Assembly: GCA_016808115.1 (NCBI GenBank) | Contig: JAEQBH010009504.1 | Span: forward strand, 58,365 to 122,364 | Direction: 5' to 3' | Origin: Tetrastigma voinierianum | Lineage: Eukaryota; Streptophyta; Magnoliopsida; Vitales; Vitaceae | DNA: 64,000 nucleotides | Part shown: one piece after another, positions 1 to 11,514 of the stretch | Layout of the letters: each line of letters begins with the position of its first letter | How positions within the stretch are numbered: the first letter of the stretch is position 1 | Notes under the pieces: model-generated | What the model saw: only the letters and a program-made list of their open reading frames with translations | What the model was told of the DNA's origin: nothing | Database searches by the model: none | Made by a program: the position numbers and the translations under genes

Positions 1-780
1 ATCCTGCACAAAGAGAGCGGCCGACCTCGAACTCGGCAAATGTGAACATCCGACTGACCCCGCCTCGCAGAGCCGCCACAGTGGCACTCAAACAAATCCC
101 GCACTATGGCGCTATCTTCGTGTATCGAGGTCAGATCAGCACCTGAGAGGCACGTGGACGATGAAGAATTAGAAATATCAATAACCTCACAAAAATTGGC
201 ACGGAACAAAGCGGCACTCACGTGATCTCTTCCGGAAGCAACTAAGCCTCCGGAACGCCTAGAGTGTCGTCCTTGTCGAGTGGGTCATATTCCCAATTGC
301 GACCACTGACAAAGAAGTAACGTTCCTTCCAGAACTTGTGGGAAGAGGGAAGATCGGAAATCACCAGAGGAGCGCCGGAACGCTGGAAAAATAGAGGAAG
401 CCCTCGGAGGTTTCCTTCGCGACAAAAAGATAAAGGAACGCAGCTATACTAGGGACACCAAGCCCCCGATCCCTAAAGAAAACCAATAGACCAACCAAAA
501 TGCCCCAGCCATTGAGCGAAAGTTGAGAAGGACAGACATTGAAGTGCTGCAAAACCCCTTTTATGAAGGGATACAGAGGGAAGCGAAGACCATTTTGAAG
601 GCCACCTCAAAGAAACATACCATCTTAGGTACGGAAACCACATAGCAGGTCAAAACATCAGGAGACCAAACTCAAACGCCAAAAGGAGGTCGGTAACGTC
701 TGACAAAAGTGGCCCCATACGAAGGACCGACCTTGCTAGGCCCCACAACTAAAGCATGCTGAACGGCGGATTTTAGGTAT
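1..780 (-). pseudogene. Antisense extra ORF of a Tat-type Ty3/gypsy element (Transposase_28-like), broken
   Basis: Read on the minus strand, about 660 down to 1 gives a conserved-looking protein in pieces: a segment with LRFPLYPFIKGVLQHFNV, then PSQLSLNGWGILVGLLVF, then WKERYFFVSGRNWEYDPL. This layout resembles the 'putative gypsy type transposon' proteins of Tat-lineage elements, which in several families lie antisense between pol and the 3' LTR. The frame is broken near 360, where the TGG codon is followed by TGA and the homologous reading resumes one base off, and again around 600. It is therefore a pseudogene and it runs off the left edge. Its minus orientation opposite the plus-strand LTR that follows fits the known antisense arrangement. 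The role of these ORFs is not established. Family assignment is from memory of the motif pattern. Confidence 0.55.
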
Positions 781-1261
781 TCCGACCCCCCAGGATACTT
801 AATCAGGTCTACTCTCCCCTTTACCCTGTCCATGGAAAGGGCGCCCGGGGCATCTCGTTCAACTCCGGCCGACCTGGCCTGAGACGCCTAATCCGCCCCG
901 TAACCGCAACAACCGAGGAGTCACCTCCAATACGCAGAGAAGAAGAAGCGACCCGGACCCATGATGGAAGCAAGTGATAAAACAAAATCCTACAACCTAA
1001 CCTTAGCACTTCGTCAGACGTCGAAAAAGAGACCAAGGAGATAAAAAACGTTAAATGGGGAACCCAAGAATACAATAATAGAAAAGCTATCCCAAGAAAG
1101 ACTACAAGATAAAAAGACCCCCGCGCAAAAGGTTCATGTAAGACTAAGGGAGAGGGAAGTCCGAACTCGCTTAAAGGCAAGAAAATGTCTCGTGATCGAG
1201 GCACATAAGACAGAGGATGTCTCCGCGAAAGAAATGTATGAAACCGAAGGGGTGGGAGAAA

Positions 1262-2068
1262 TGAGCAAAACCGAAGAGTCACTACATTACAAGACATATG
1301 ATTCGCGACTCAAGCCCCACCCAACCAAGCCCCGAAAGCGTACACGTGAAATCAGACCGATGCGAGAAACGCGCACCCTTGCCCACATACACCGTATTAC
1401 AAGGTCGGGGGTAACTCGATGGTCGGAAAAATATACTCAGCTGAGGCTCCACTCGGGCCAAGCCCAAGAAAGAGGCCACCCAACGAAACGCCTTCTGTGT
1501 CCCTGGCCATAACCCAAAATGAGCCCAAATTGGTTTATCCCAAAGGATGATAACAGGGGTAGTTGGGAAAGCCCATGGCCCACAAACCAAACTGAATCCT
1601 TTCAATATGGAAAATAGAATAATCCCCAATAACGTCTTATCCTTCAAATCAAACTAAATCTCACCAGCAAGGAAAGAAAGATAATTCACGATATAACAGC
1701 TCATCATGCATCGTCGATCCCCAATACAAGGAAGGAAGATTATCCCAAATAAACTGCTCTTTCTATATCCTTTAACGAATCCAATACCGATAAAGGCAAG
1801 TAATACCCATCCAACGAAAAGTTAATCCTATTCACCATCCAACAAAACATATACTATAAATACAAGGTCCACCCCATCGGTGAAAGGCACAAAACATACA
1901 ACATTCATTCTCTAAGGCCTATCTTTTCTCCTCTAAAGAAACTAACTTAGGCATCGAGCGGCATTTTGGCGAAGCCCTTACCTAGCCTTTCTTTTCTCTT
2001 GTCTTTGCAAGAGGGCCCGATTCGTAGACCGCAAGTCGTAGCGCGCCACACCTGGGTTAGCTGACCAC
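1262..2068 (+). repeat. LTR (probable 3' LTR) of a Tat-type Ty3/gypsy element
   Basis: A TATA box (ACTATAAATA) lies at about 1853-1862. It is followed by a leader containing CTAACTTAGGCATCGAG at about 1943, the R-U5 signature seen in Tat/Ogre-type LTRs. A purine-rich tract (AAGGGGTGGGAGAA) at about 1248-1261 may be the polypurine tract, so I place the start there. The end is put at the CA near 2068. Both ends are approximate and no target duplication was found. The antisense ORF upstream and the absence of a primer-binding site downstream suggest the 3' LTR. Confidence 0.45.
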
Positions 2069-2690
2069 CTCAAGAAGAGCTCCATTCCTAACGACCCCAA
2101 TACGCCTCCAAATTTCAAATTCCAAATTTCTTGAAAATGCATCATCACTTTCTATTTTCCAATAAAAAAAAATCATAAAGTATGACTTGTTTGAAAAGAA
2201 AAGGAAAATAAAAGTTACAAGTAAATAAAAATATATTATGGTAATTATAACAAAAATATTAAGTTGAAGCACTTACTAAAAAAGGGTTTTGAAGGGGAGT
2301 ACAATCACCAAATATATTATTCCAACATGCCAATAATAAATATAAATAGAAAAGAAGGAATAAAATTAGAAAAATGTCTTCTTGTAATAGCGAATCATTC
2401 ATATGGATCTGGTTATATTCTCTTAAATGGTTTAATTCTAATGACCTAAGACCAACTATAATTGCATTAGAGGATCAGTAAAAGCCTGAACTGAATGAAG
2501 ACCACCCCTTATTTTCGAACATATAAGCTACTTGATCCCACCCCCTTTGAAATATAGCTAGGAATATGGGCTCGGCTCGATGGGTCGACCCATTTTGATG
2601 TGAAATTTTAGTGCGTCAAACGTAGATTTTAGTAGCCCAAATAGAACACGGGTCTAATGGCTAGGTCTCGACTACTTGCGGCTCCATGCA
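2069..2690. other. Intergenic, no gene recognised
   Basis: AT-rich sequence with no convincing coding frame, RNA gene or repeat boundary. The last 150 bases are more GC-rich and rich in GGCTCGGCTCG-type words, and lead into the AT-rich repeat that follows. Confidence 0.5.
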
Positions 2691-3548
2691 AGCTCAGCTG
2701 GGCTAGCACGCTTGGCCCGATTTTTTTAATACTTTTATTAACTTAAAATATAAATTAAAACATAAAAATATATCAAAAAATCCAACAAATTTTATTTTAT
2801 ATAAAATCAAATAATATTTTTCAGGAAAGTCTATTTTCAACAAGTTTTATTTTCAATTTCTAAAAAAATTGACGGTTTTAGATAATATTTATACATTAAA
2901 ACTATTTTTTACTATTGTTTCTTTTAAAATATATCGCCAATAATTTTAAAAAACTTATATTAATTATTATTTTTGAAAATGAATTTATAAAATAATTTTT
3001 TGAGTTACATTTTTAAAAAATAAATATTATATATAATATTTTATTTTTCATAATTATACTTATTTTTTGTAAATATTTTTAAAGTAGTTACCTTTCAGTT
3101 AAGAAATATATATGTTTTTTTTATTATTAAAATATTATTTGAAAGAAAAATAATAATATTTATCATAGTATTTCAATTGTTTTAATAAAATAAAAATAAA
3201 AATAAAATAATATTAAAAATGATTTATTTATTTTTGATAGCTAAACACTTTTAGTTACATTATAGTAAATCGTTTTCACCGGGCCTCGAACCTGGTATCT
3301 CCCTCCTTATGCCCTTGCATATTTACTCTACCACTTGAATTAGGTACATGGATAATTAAAATAATTTATTAGTATAGTGTTTTAACAACACATATAAAAG
3401 CTATTATAAAGTACTTTAAACAAACTTTATTTTATAAAATATTTAGAAAATTATGGGTATTAATTTAATATTATTATTTTGATTTGTATTGGCTCGTTTC
3501 TTTGACCTTACCTAATCTATAAGATCGAGCTAGGCTAGCCAAACATTA
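2690..3548. repeat. AT-rich dispersed repeat, copy 1 (interrupted at its right end)
   Basis: This stretch aligns by eye with 7725-8430. Shared runs include TAAAACATAAAAATAT, TATAAAATCAAATAATAT, AAAGTAGTTA and the end CCAAACATT. Copy 1 breaks off at 3548 exactly where a Tekay-like LTR begins, while copy 2 continues past the same point. The GC-rich words at its margins and AT-rich core suggest a non-autonomous DNA transposon, but terminal inverted repeats were not defined. It contains about 160 bp absent from copy 2, including a tRNA-like relic. Confidence 0.5.
3273..3346 (-). pseudogene. tRNA-like relic (A and B boxes)
   Basis: On the minus strand the B box GGTTCGAGGCC is present (3282-3292). 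About 45 bases upstream lies an A-box-like and D-arm sequence, TTCAAGTGGTAGAG (3327-3340). The T stem has one mismatch. The anticodon arm can form only TATGC/GCATA around a 4-base loop, and the acceptor ends do not pair, so it is not a functional tRNA. It may be the head of a SINE or a decayed tRNA copy carried in the AT-rich repeat. Confidence 0.45.
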
Positions 3549-4249
3549 TGTGACGCCCCAAACTCTACATGCTCCCATTGACCATCCGCCACAACCTCAT
3601 GGAATATCTCTGTGGTTCCCACATCACGAGACACGCGCACGCAGTTAGTGCACACTACCTGGTTTCCCATACATCACTCATCAAGAATACATCAACTATA
3701 TAAATAGTTCCAAGAGTTGCTGCAATATTTTTAATCTCAAAACATATATCAAAATTTAAAGTTTTAATACATGTTATACAAAATGAATATCAAATTACAA
3801 CCGGCTTTCTTCTAAAGCGGCCTCTAAATGAGCGATGTCCTCCGTACACTCTCAGACCGAAATAATGATCTCTTCGACAAAGTGAGCAATGCCCAAGAGG
3901 GATAATTTCCTACATGGATTACTCCTCACCTGGCGCGCATGTCACATAGTAATCACACTCAAGCAAATACATGATCTTATTTTGAATGTCTACATGCCCA
4001 ATCCTATGTCTCGAGTCCTCACCGACTCTCACACATGCCTAAGCCAAATGCAAGAAAATACGTTTTCAAACAAAGCTTTTTGTTCTGAAAACACACTACC
4101 GAAGTTTCAGAATATATCGTGACAACCTCCGAGGTGAATTACCGGTAATTCTCCGAAATACCATGGGTCCGCTCGAGATGAACTGTTGGACAACTCTCTA
4201 AAGCAATTCTTCAAAAAATCTTCCTTGAAATTCCCTTCACAATCATTTT

Positions 4250-6345
4250 TGTGACGCCCCAAACCCGGGGTGTCTGTTGACTACCCATCAACCTATGGAA
4301 ATTATATGCGTCTCGTGTTACGCGACACACACATAAGTAAAATTGCCACATGGGCCCATACATCCTTACTCATAAAACAAAATAATCAACTATATTATCA
4401 TAGTTTCCATACTTGTTTTACAAAAAGATTTATACATATTTACAAAATATTTACTTAAAGCCACATTTCGGCTTTCTTCTCAAAAGCTACCTCTACCTGC
4501 ACCGTCTCCCGGATAGTCCCCGTACCCGAGTTGGGTCCACGACAGTGAGCAAAGCCCAAGAGAAAGCTCTTCCTACAAGGGTTACTCCCCACCTAAAATG
4601 CATATGCAATGGCATATATAACAATCAATCACATTCCATACAATTATTTACTATTATATGAAATGTCTATATCATGCATGAGATGCAACCCCTCATGCTC
4701 ACGACCCAAGTCCCAACCGACTCTCACACCTCGAATGCCAGGCGTGACTAAAACCTGTCACACACCATGACTAAACCATTGACACTTCTCCAATTTTATT
4801 TATCAAAACCTGATTTTGATTCTTTCCTTTATTTCAGGCACCCGATTCGCTTATACCGTAGGGACGCCGTGACGCCTTTTTCAACATTTTCACGAACTTA
4901 CATCAGGTCGGATTCATGTCTAACTCGTGAGTGAACCGGTGGACTTTCACCCCGAGGGGGATCTACCCCAACTCTGTTCCGCCCCAAACATGTAATTTAT
5001 CATTTTGATCATTTACACACCTTGAATCTCTACCTGGACTCTCATCTCCCATTTTTCCCGAGCTCACGACCCATTCACTAACACTACGATCAGTTCCTTT
5101 CCTCGTAAGACTCCACACCCGACCACGCGACGCCGACGCAAGATACGATGATGATTTAATGCATTTTCCTATGTTACATGCATGAATGAGCACTACATGA
5201 AACATTTACACACCATGGACAATTATAGTTCATACATATAATCTACCTCCATGCAAAACATATTAATACATCAAAAAGCATGCATCAATATCACATTTCC
5301 ACACTTAGCATGTTATCCAAGCAAGCCATAACACACAACAAGGTCTCAAAATTAGGACCATTCAACAGGGTACCTCACGGCCCCTTAGCAAACATGAACC
5401 AATCCGGTTCCAAGCATCATTTTCACAACAACAAACCACCACACCTAGAAACTTTCAGTTTCTAGTCAAACCCTAACTCCCATAGTCCGAAAACCGGTCA
5501 TGAAATCCATACCCTTTAATTCCAAAGTCAACTCAATTTACGTGGCCTCTCATAGCCTCCCGCCAAGCAACCCTACCATTATAAAAGCCTCTTTGCGCTT
5601 GTGCAAACCAAGTAGGAAAACATCCTACCTTCTCGAGTTTGTCGAACCCAACTCGTATCACGCATCCTAATCGCACCAACTTTAGTACTGAACTCTTCGA
5701 ACGTCGATCGCCTCCTCGAAACCCGGAAAATCCTCCTTTTCCCTTTCTCCTCCTTCTCCTTTTTCTTTCCTTTCTCTCTACGATTCTTCCTTTCTTTTCT
5801 TTCCTTTCTTTACTTTTCTTTTCCTTTTCTCTTTCTCTTTCTCATTTTCCTTCATTTCTCCTCATTTTCTCTTCTCCTTTGGCCCTTTTCTCCCCTTTGG
5901 GAGGCAAATCATCATTCAATATCAATGGGATAAATTGCCTCATTTCTCAAACCAGGCGGCTCTCCCTTCCATATTTCTTTTCTTATTTCTTAATGACATC
6001 ATCACCACATGGCTTCATATGGGCCATGGAATTCTTTTTCCCACACATGGCTCATTGTGAGCCATTCTTTCAAGTGGACCACATGGCTTTGCCAAGTGTC
6101 ACTCTCTTATGGTGCCATATGGCATCTCCTTACCTTGCCATGTGTGTCACCCGACATCCTACCACTCGAAAACGCGTGAACCCGACCACTTAATCCAACG
6201 AAATTCGACGCTGATTACAATTTTTCGAGACGATTTCAACGGAGATGTCCGTTTTGTCATCCGAGATCTAGAAAAATTCCGGATTTTTACCGAAATTACG
6301 ATTTTGCCCTTTCTGAGAAAATTGGAATTTTTCTCGGGTCTTACA
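4250..6345 (-). mobile_element. Nested solo LTR, Tekay-like family, with 5-bp target duplication
   Basis: The 2,096-bp copy starts TGTGACGCCCCAAACCCG and ends GGGTCTTACA. It is flanked on both sides by ATTTT (4245-4249 and 6346-6350), a perfect 5-bp target-site duplication. Nothing in it resembles gag or pol, so it is a solo LTR left by LTR-LTR recombination. It sits inside an older LTR of the same family and in the same orientation. The reverse complement has the same blocks as the LTRs at 19.9 and 24.7 kb, including the start motif and the AAAGCCG/TTCTTCTAAAAG-type end block. Confidence 0.85.
5740..5890 (+). repeat. Pyrimidine-rich tract inside the nested LTR
   Basis: About 150 bases of almost pure C/T (CCTTTCTCCTCCTTCTCC-type words) on the plus strand, so purine-rich on the element's sense strand. 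The same position in the 20-kb copy of this LTR has only a short A/G run, so the tract has expanded here. Open frames through it are compositional artefacts. Confidence 0.7.
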
Positions 6346-7352
6346 ATTTTCACTTGTCTATCATTTTCATGTCATGCACTCACATCTATCGTTCTAGGGT
6401 GCCCCGGTGCATATGGAATGCATTATGCTAATTCCAAATAATTCATGCTAATATATTAACACAATTAACTCACATAAATCATGTTATTCAATTTATAACA
6501 ATAACACCAAAATTAGCTCACATAGGCTAATTAACAAATCAAACAATTCATTTTGAATCATCCAACAACACAAAAATCATGTGAACAGTGAAACCCTGTC
6601 AGGTAATCAAGCTCACGACCACACAAGGGTGGATTTCTTCACTCGGTTCAAAGATTTTGAGACCGATAACACGGCCTTTCAGGCCTCAACAAATCCCCAT
6701 CCATAAAATGGCTCTTAGCCAAAGAATAAAAAAAGTAGGAAAAGATCCCTACCTCTTGGATTTATTGGAACTCCACAAAATCTAAGTGTCTCCACGCTGC
6801 AGCCCTTGCCGCAGAACAACTTTGTTCGCTCCGACGGTAACCAACGTCCGACTGGAAATCTAGAGAGAAGTCACATTTTCTCGCTCTAAAACCAGTCTCC
6901 ACACCTACTACACGTTTTTTGTTCCATTGGAGAAGAAGAAGATTTTTCTTCTTTTGTCTTATTCACTTACTCTTTTCACTAAATCCCAATTTTGTCATTT
7001 AGTTTTGATTTTTGACACATGGCTTAATCTAAGCCATTCATCTCCATCATCTCACTAATAATGCAACATGTGTCACATGGGTACATGTAGTAGGTGACTT
7101 TTGTCACATCACATGTCTCTCACAAGCCGTCATACGACATTCGACACCCGATGCCTCGAAAAACGTGAAATTTCGACCGGCTCCCGTAATTCGACAAAAT
7201 TCGACGGTGGGTAGCTGTGATTTCCCCGTGGAGAAGATTCCAACAAATAAGTTCGCTTCATCATCCTAGATCTAGAAAAATTTTGGTTTTCGACCGAAAT
7301 TACTATATTTTACCCTTTTTCGTAAAATTCAAAATTTTCGGGTTTTACATTA

Positions 7353-7724
7353 GCTCTTTGAATAAAATGAAGTCGACCGTCGACCCATATTGGTCCCGTG
7401 GCCCCAACGGTCAAGCCAAATGGGCCGAAATGTCATTTCCTACATCTACTCTGAAATACCTCAAGGATGCTATCATTATTCACAATGAGAGCTATCTAAC
7501 CTGTCTTGCTACCGATCTTCTTCTAGATTTGTTAAGCTAATTTCAATAAGATCAAGTCCCCTACTTGAAATTCTAGAGGTCCTTTGTTTTTAATCAAAAT
7601 AGAGCTGGGGATATGTGTCACCACTTTGGTCCAAGTAATTTTACGGTGACGCTTCAATTCTTATACCAAATAAACTGTATTCACCCGACTCGATTGAAGT
7701 TGTTTGCCCATTAGGTTAGGTCAA
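7353..7724. other. Intergenic, no gene recognised
   Basis: Sequence following the Tekay-like LTR. It should hold the displaced right end of AT-rich repeat copy 1: a short GAATAAAAT match to copy 2 is visible near 7362. No coding frame or RNA gene is recognised. Confidence 0.4.
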
Positions 7725-8430
7725 TGGCCTCGCTTAAATTTCACTTAATCCTCGAATTTTTTTATTATATATTTTTAAATTATTAACTTCAAATATAAAT
7801 TTAAAACATAAAAATATGTTAAAAATCAAATAAAATTTTGTTTTGTATAAAATCAAATAATATTTTTAAAATTTATTTCAAAAACTACTTTTTCAACAAA
7901 ATTTTATTTTCAATCCCTAAAAATGATGTTTTATATAAGATTTACGTGTTAAAACTATTTTTACTATTATTTTTTTCAAATGTCTTCCAAACACTTTCTT
8001 ATAAACCCATTTTTATTAATATTTTTTAAAATGATTATAAAAATAATTTATATTAACTTGAAACTATATAATGTCTTACACATAGCTTTTTTATATTTTT
8101 AATAATTATGTTTTTTAATGTGTTTTTAAAGTAGTTAATTTTCTAGTTATGAAAGCAATGCTTCTTTTATTATTGAAAATATAAAAATAATATTTAAATA
8201 ATAGTTGTCACAGTATTTAATAATTTTAATAAAATAAAAGCCTACCTATAAGGAAAAATAATTAAAATATTTGGCTATATAGTCTTTTAACAACATAAAA
8301 ACAAATTATAAGCATTTAAAAAAAATCATTTTATAAAATAATTAAAAATTTGTAAATTTATTTTTTAATGTTTTTTACTATTCTTGGTCGAATAGGTAGC
8401 GGGTCGGGTTGACCAAACATTGACCCGAAT
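7725..8430. repeat. AT-rich dispersed repeat, copy 2
   Basis: Direct-orientation homologue of 2690-3548. It shares TTAAAACATAAAAATATGT-like and TATAAAATCAAATAATATTTTT blocks and ends with GACCAAACATTGACCCGA, which continues past the point where copy 1 is broken. It lacks the tRNA-like segment. Confidence 0.5.
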
Positions 8431-8555
8431 AAAATTATGGCCTACCAAGCTGCGCCCATTAGAGCCGGATTGACCTGTGAGTTCCAAATTAGTTTTAGCC
8501 CATTGATTTAGGGACACTGAAAGAAATGGCTAAAAACGCAAAATATACTGGCTCA

Positions 8556-8745
8556 GCATAATTTCTTATAACATAATTATGTTTCAGTAGATGATAATGA
8601 AGTAGCACCTTAATATACTATAGGTACTACCTTGACACTTTTCATTATGATAGTACCTAGGATATTAAGATAGTATGTACAATTTATTAAAGTAATATTT
8701 AGGTATTACCATACCTGAAACACAATTATTTTCTATGAAATCATA
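8556..8745. mobile_element. Fold-back MITE candidate
   Basis: TAATTATGTTTCAG at 8574-8587 faces CTGAAACACAATTA at 8715-8728, matching 13 of 14 as an inverted repeat. The complementarity continues outward for about a dozen bases and inward, since words such as CCTTAATAT and GGTACTA recur in inverted order. The whole 190 bp could fold into one long imperfect hairpin, as expected for a miniature inverted-repeat element. No transposase and no second copy were seen; the target duplication is unclear. Confidence 0.5.
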
Positions 8746-9114
8746 CTAAATCATGTATTTTACAATTTTTATGCTTTTTTTTGTAATTATTTTCAAATCA
8801 AAGCGTTGAAAACAATAATTTACCTTATAATTGTCATTTATTTTGCTTATTTTAAAATTAAAAAGAAAACAAGAAATAAAACCTAATGACTTCTTTTGTG
8901 GGAATGCATGTTGGCAAAAATAATAATAATAATAATCTGAATCTAGGTTTCAGTTAGATTAGTCATTTTGAAGGCATTATAATTTTATTTTTTTGCGCTT
9001 AACGATGATATCATAAATATATAATTTATAAATTATTAAAATAATTATAAATATTAATATTATAAAAATTAGTATAAATGTGTAAAAATTAGTGAAATTA
9101 GTATAAATTAGTAA

Positions 9115-9240
<126 letters not shown>

Positions 9241-9407
9241 AATATATAAAAAATATTTTTATTTAACATTATAAATATTTATAGGAATGTGTACAACTAT
9301 TGCATTTGTAATTGAAAAAGAAAGGGAACACTGCCAGGTGGTATGTCTATTTCTCTAGCTGGAAAGCTATTTATTTTGCCTTGCTTGATGCTTCTCAACC
9401 TCTTTAA

Positions 9408-9450
9408 GTCCCACATCGACGAAAAATAAAAACTAAGATGCAGTTATATA
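9408..9450 (+). promoter_or_regulatory. USE-like element plus TATA with Pol III-type spacing
   Basis: GTCCCACATCG at 9408-9418 is an exact match to the plant snRNA upstream sequence element consensus RTCCCACATCG. TTATATA follows at 9444-9450, 25 bases downstream, close to the 23-24 bases known for Pol III-type plant snRNA promoters and unlike the 33-34 bases of Pol II-type ones. No U1-U6, U3, 7SL or MRP sequence is recognisable downstream, and a TTTT occurs near 9502. The same word also occurs in plant LTRs, so this may be part of a retroelement. Confidence 0.3.
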
Positions 9451-9649
9451 CACGATCAAAATAAGATTATCCGGTTCGCATGATTATCGTTTGGATGAAT
9501 CGTTTTGGTGGTCTGACCATCCCTTTAGATCACTCCACGGTTTGGCGTGCTAGCTCATTCAAAGCCGTGGTGGGGCTAAAACTAAGGTCACTAACCTATA
9601 TTGCGGACCAAAAACCTTAAAAATACCAAAATTATACGATTTAATAACT

Positions 9650-9895
9650 ATACTATGATTCATCTTATATAAATGAACCTCTCATTAACTCCCATTTATG
9701 GAATCATAACTCAACACAAGGTGAGTAATTTGAATCATCTTGTAAGCCTATAAAAAAGGCATTCACCATTCTTTGTAAAAGTATTTCAAGAAAGTAAGAC
9801 TTCTCTCATTCATCTTTCTCGTTCCATACTTATTATTTTCATATACAAGAGAATATATTTATCTTAATATCACATTTTATAATACTTTCACAACA
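9650..9895 (+). repeat. Copia 5' LTR (3' part)
   Basis: Matches 19160-19421. It ends CTTTCACAACA at 9895, followed by CGTTATCAATACGAG, which resembles the primer-site context TTATCAGCACGAG common in copia elements. The upstream part of the LTR is not recognisable. Confidence 0.75.
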
Positions 9896-10059
9896 CGTTA
9901 TCAATACGAGTTTGCTCTGAAGGTATTATCTAATCCTAAACTTAAAGTTATTTTAAGTTTGCATAAATATCAATATTTGATTTGATTTAGAACAAAAAGC
10001 TATTATTGTTAGAAGCAATTTGTAATAGATTTTATTCTTATTATTTTGTCGTACATCAA

Positions 10060-10533
10060 AAGTTTGTCAATAATGTCAAAAAAACTCAAGTTTATGACAT
10101 TTAACATTTTAGAAATGAATTATTATCTTGGAGAAACAATGAAAAAAGGAAATGAAGAGTCCTAATGTAAGACCGTGCAACGCATCTAATTTTCCTCGAA
10201 CATCATCCCATAGGATTTGGAAAATGAGTATCTCACTGTAAAAGATCCTTTCACTCTATAGAATAACTTGAAGGATAGATTTGACCACCAAAAAACGATG
10301 ATTTTACCAAAAGCTCAATATGACTGGATGTACTTGAGGTTGCAAGATTTTAAAACAATTAGTGAGTCTAACTCCACTCTATTTAAAATAAGCTCCAGAT
10401 TGAAGTTGCATAAGAAAAACTGCGGATGAATACATGCTAGAAAACGTTCATTAACGTTGCGTTCTAATGTGCCTCGCAAAGAAGAATATAGAGAGCGTGA
10501 GATTTACTAAATATTCAAAGTTAATATCATGTC
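10060..10533 (+). pseudogene. Copia gag, first part
   Basis: Frames between 10060 and 10533 give copia Gag (UBN2-type) pieces: a segment with LRHHP, then YDWMYLRLQDFKTIS-like residues around 10320-10360, then RFTKYSKLIS ending at 10533. Several stops and shifts interrupt it. The reading stops exactly at the target duplication ATGTC, where the gypsy insert begins, and resumes at 15332 with VVEQ and MKNHQS-type residues. Gag would form the particle that packages the element's RNA. Identification rests on the familiar order of these motifs. Confidence 0.7.
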
Positions 10534-11514
10534 CGATACGAACCCTTCGCCAACTGCGGAGGACCGCGGACTTAACAGCTCTAAGAACTGCTCTAGTGTC
10601 GGCTCGATGGATGACCTCAATCTCGCTTATATGGAAGCAAGAACCTTGGTATGTGAGGATGCCACAATTGGTGATGGAGATCTGACTGATAAGTTTTGAT
10701 GAACGCCACGGAATAACCGATAAGTTCAAAGAGTTATTTTAAGAGCCAAAAAGAAATTTAAACTCTCAATTTTATAAATGCTTAAAACTTGCAGAATGTA
10801 GGGATAATGTTTCCTTAAATAGGAATAATAAAAAATATGAAGAATAGAAACTAAATATTCAAATTAATAAGGAAAGTAAATATTTGGCCAAAAACAAGAA
10901 AGGAAACTAACATACTTTTTCCTAAATTAACACACTAAAAATGTCCATGAGGGGAAGCAAAAAAAAGGAAACTAGATAATTTGTGCTAAGGTTTGAGAAT
11001 CAAATCGGCCGCACCGAATAAATCCACAAGAAATCAAGACAAAATAATAGCAAATCGTGAACAAAATCAGCAAGAAATCACGAATAAATCAAAGACTAAA
11101 TAAGCTCTAAAATAAAGAAAGAATCGGGGAATAACCAGTACTTAAATCAGCTCCAAAAATAGCAGCAAATCAATACCAAATCGTATAAATCGCCCAAAAT
11201 ACAGCAAATCAACACCAAATCTATAGCAAATCAGCTCCAAAATAGAAGCAAGTCCGGATTTAATTTGATAATGTGGACCATCTATGTTTCCTTTTTGGGG
11301 TTGAACACACGAGCTTATTCCACGTGGGCACTCAGATTAAAACATGAAGGGCTTCTTTGAATCTCTTAGTCCTGGCTCGTGGGACTTCTAGCGGGTCCAC
11401 ACTCATTGGGAAAATCTAGCTTGTATGCATTGTCATTGATGCGCTCAAGGACTTGAAAAGGACCATCGCCCTTAGGGAGCAACATGGATTGCCTTTGTGC
11501 TTTGATTCTCATCA
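10534..11514 (-). repeat. 3' LTR of the CRM-like element
   Basis: Aligns with 14350-15326 over its whole length. On the plus strand it begins CGATACGAAC (partner TGATTCGAAC) and ends GATTCTCATCA, that is TGATGAGAATC on the sense strand. It holds many copies of a short word like CAAATCAGCA (11000-11260), a minisatellite of roughly 15-20 bp units. Its first 150 sense bases are coding-like (see the pol fragment). Confidence 0.85.

Larger units (their letters stand above)
3549..7347 (-). mobile_element. Tekay-like LTR copy, reverse strand, split by a second insertion
   Basis: The left end begins TGTGACGCCCCAAACTC and the right end finishes with GGGTTTTA(CA). The reverse complement matches the paired LTRs of the element at 19.9-28.4 kb, which starts TGAAACCCCGAGAAAA. 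CATTA precedes the left end (3544-3548) and recurs at 7348-7352, overlapping the terminal CA, so it is a candidate target duplication. The copy interrupts the AT-rich repeat at 3548. The middle (4250-6345) is a younger solo LTR of the same family, so the host copy is 3549-4249 plus 6346-7347. No internal domains are attached, so it is a solo LTR or LTR fragment. Confidence 0.7.

Noticed and set aside
821..1297. 158-codon open frame on the minus strand
   Set aside because: It overlaps the probable Tat LTR, has no recognisable motif and its composition is irregular; likely chance.
5639..6193. 184-codon open frame, Phe/Ser/Leu-rich
   Set aside because: Produced by the pyrimidine tract of an LTR; low-complexity artefact, not a membrane protein.
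9475..9600. snRNA, 7SL or Cassandra-type 5S sequence after the USE-like motif
   Set aside because: Conserved U1-U6, 7SL and 5S core motifs are absent and a TTTT terminator would come early.
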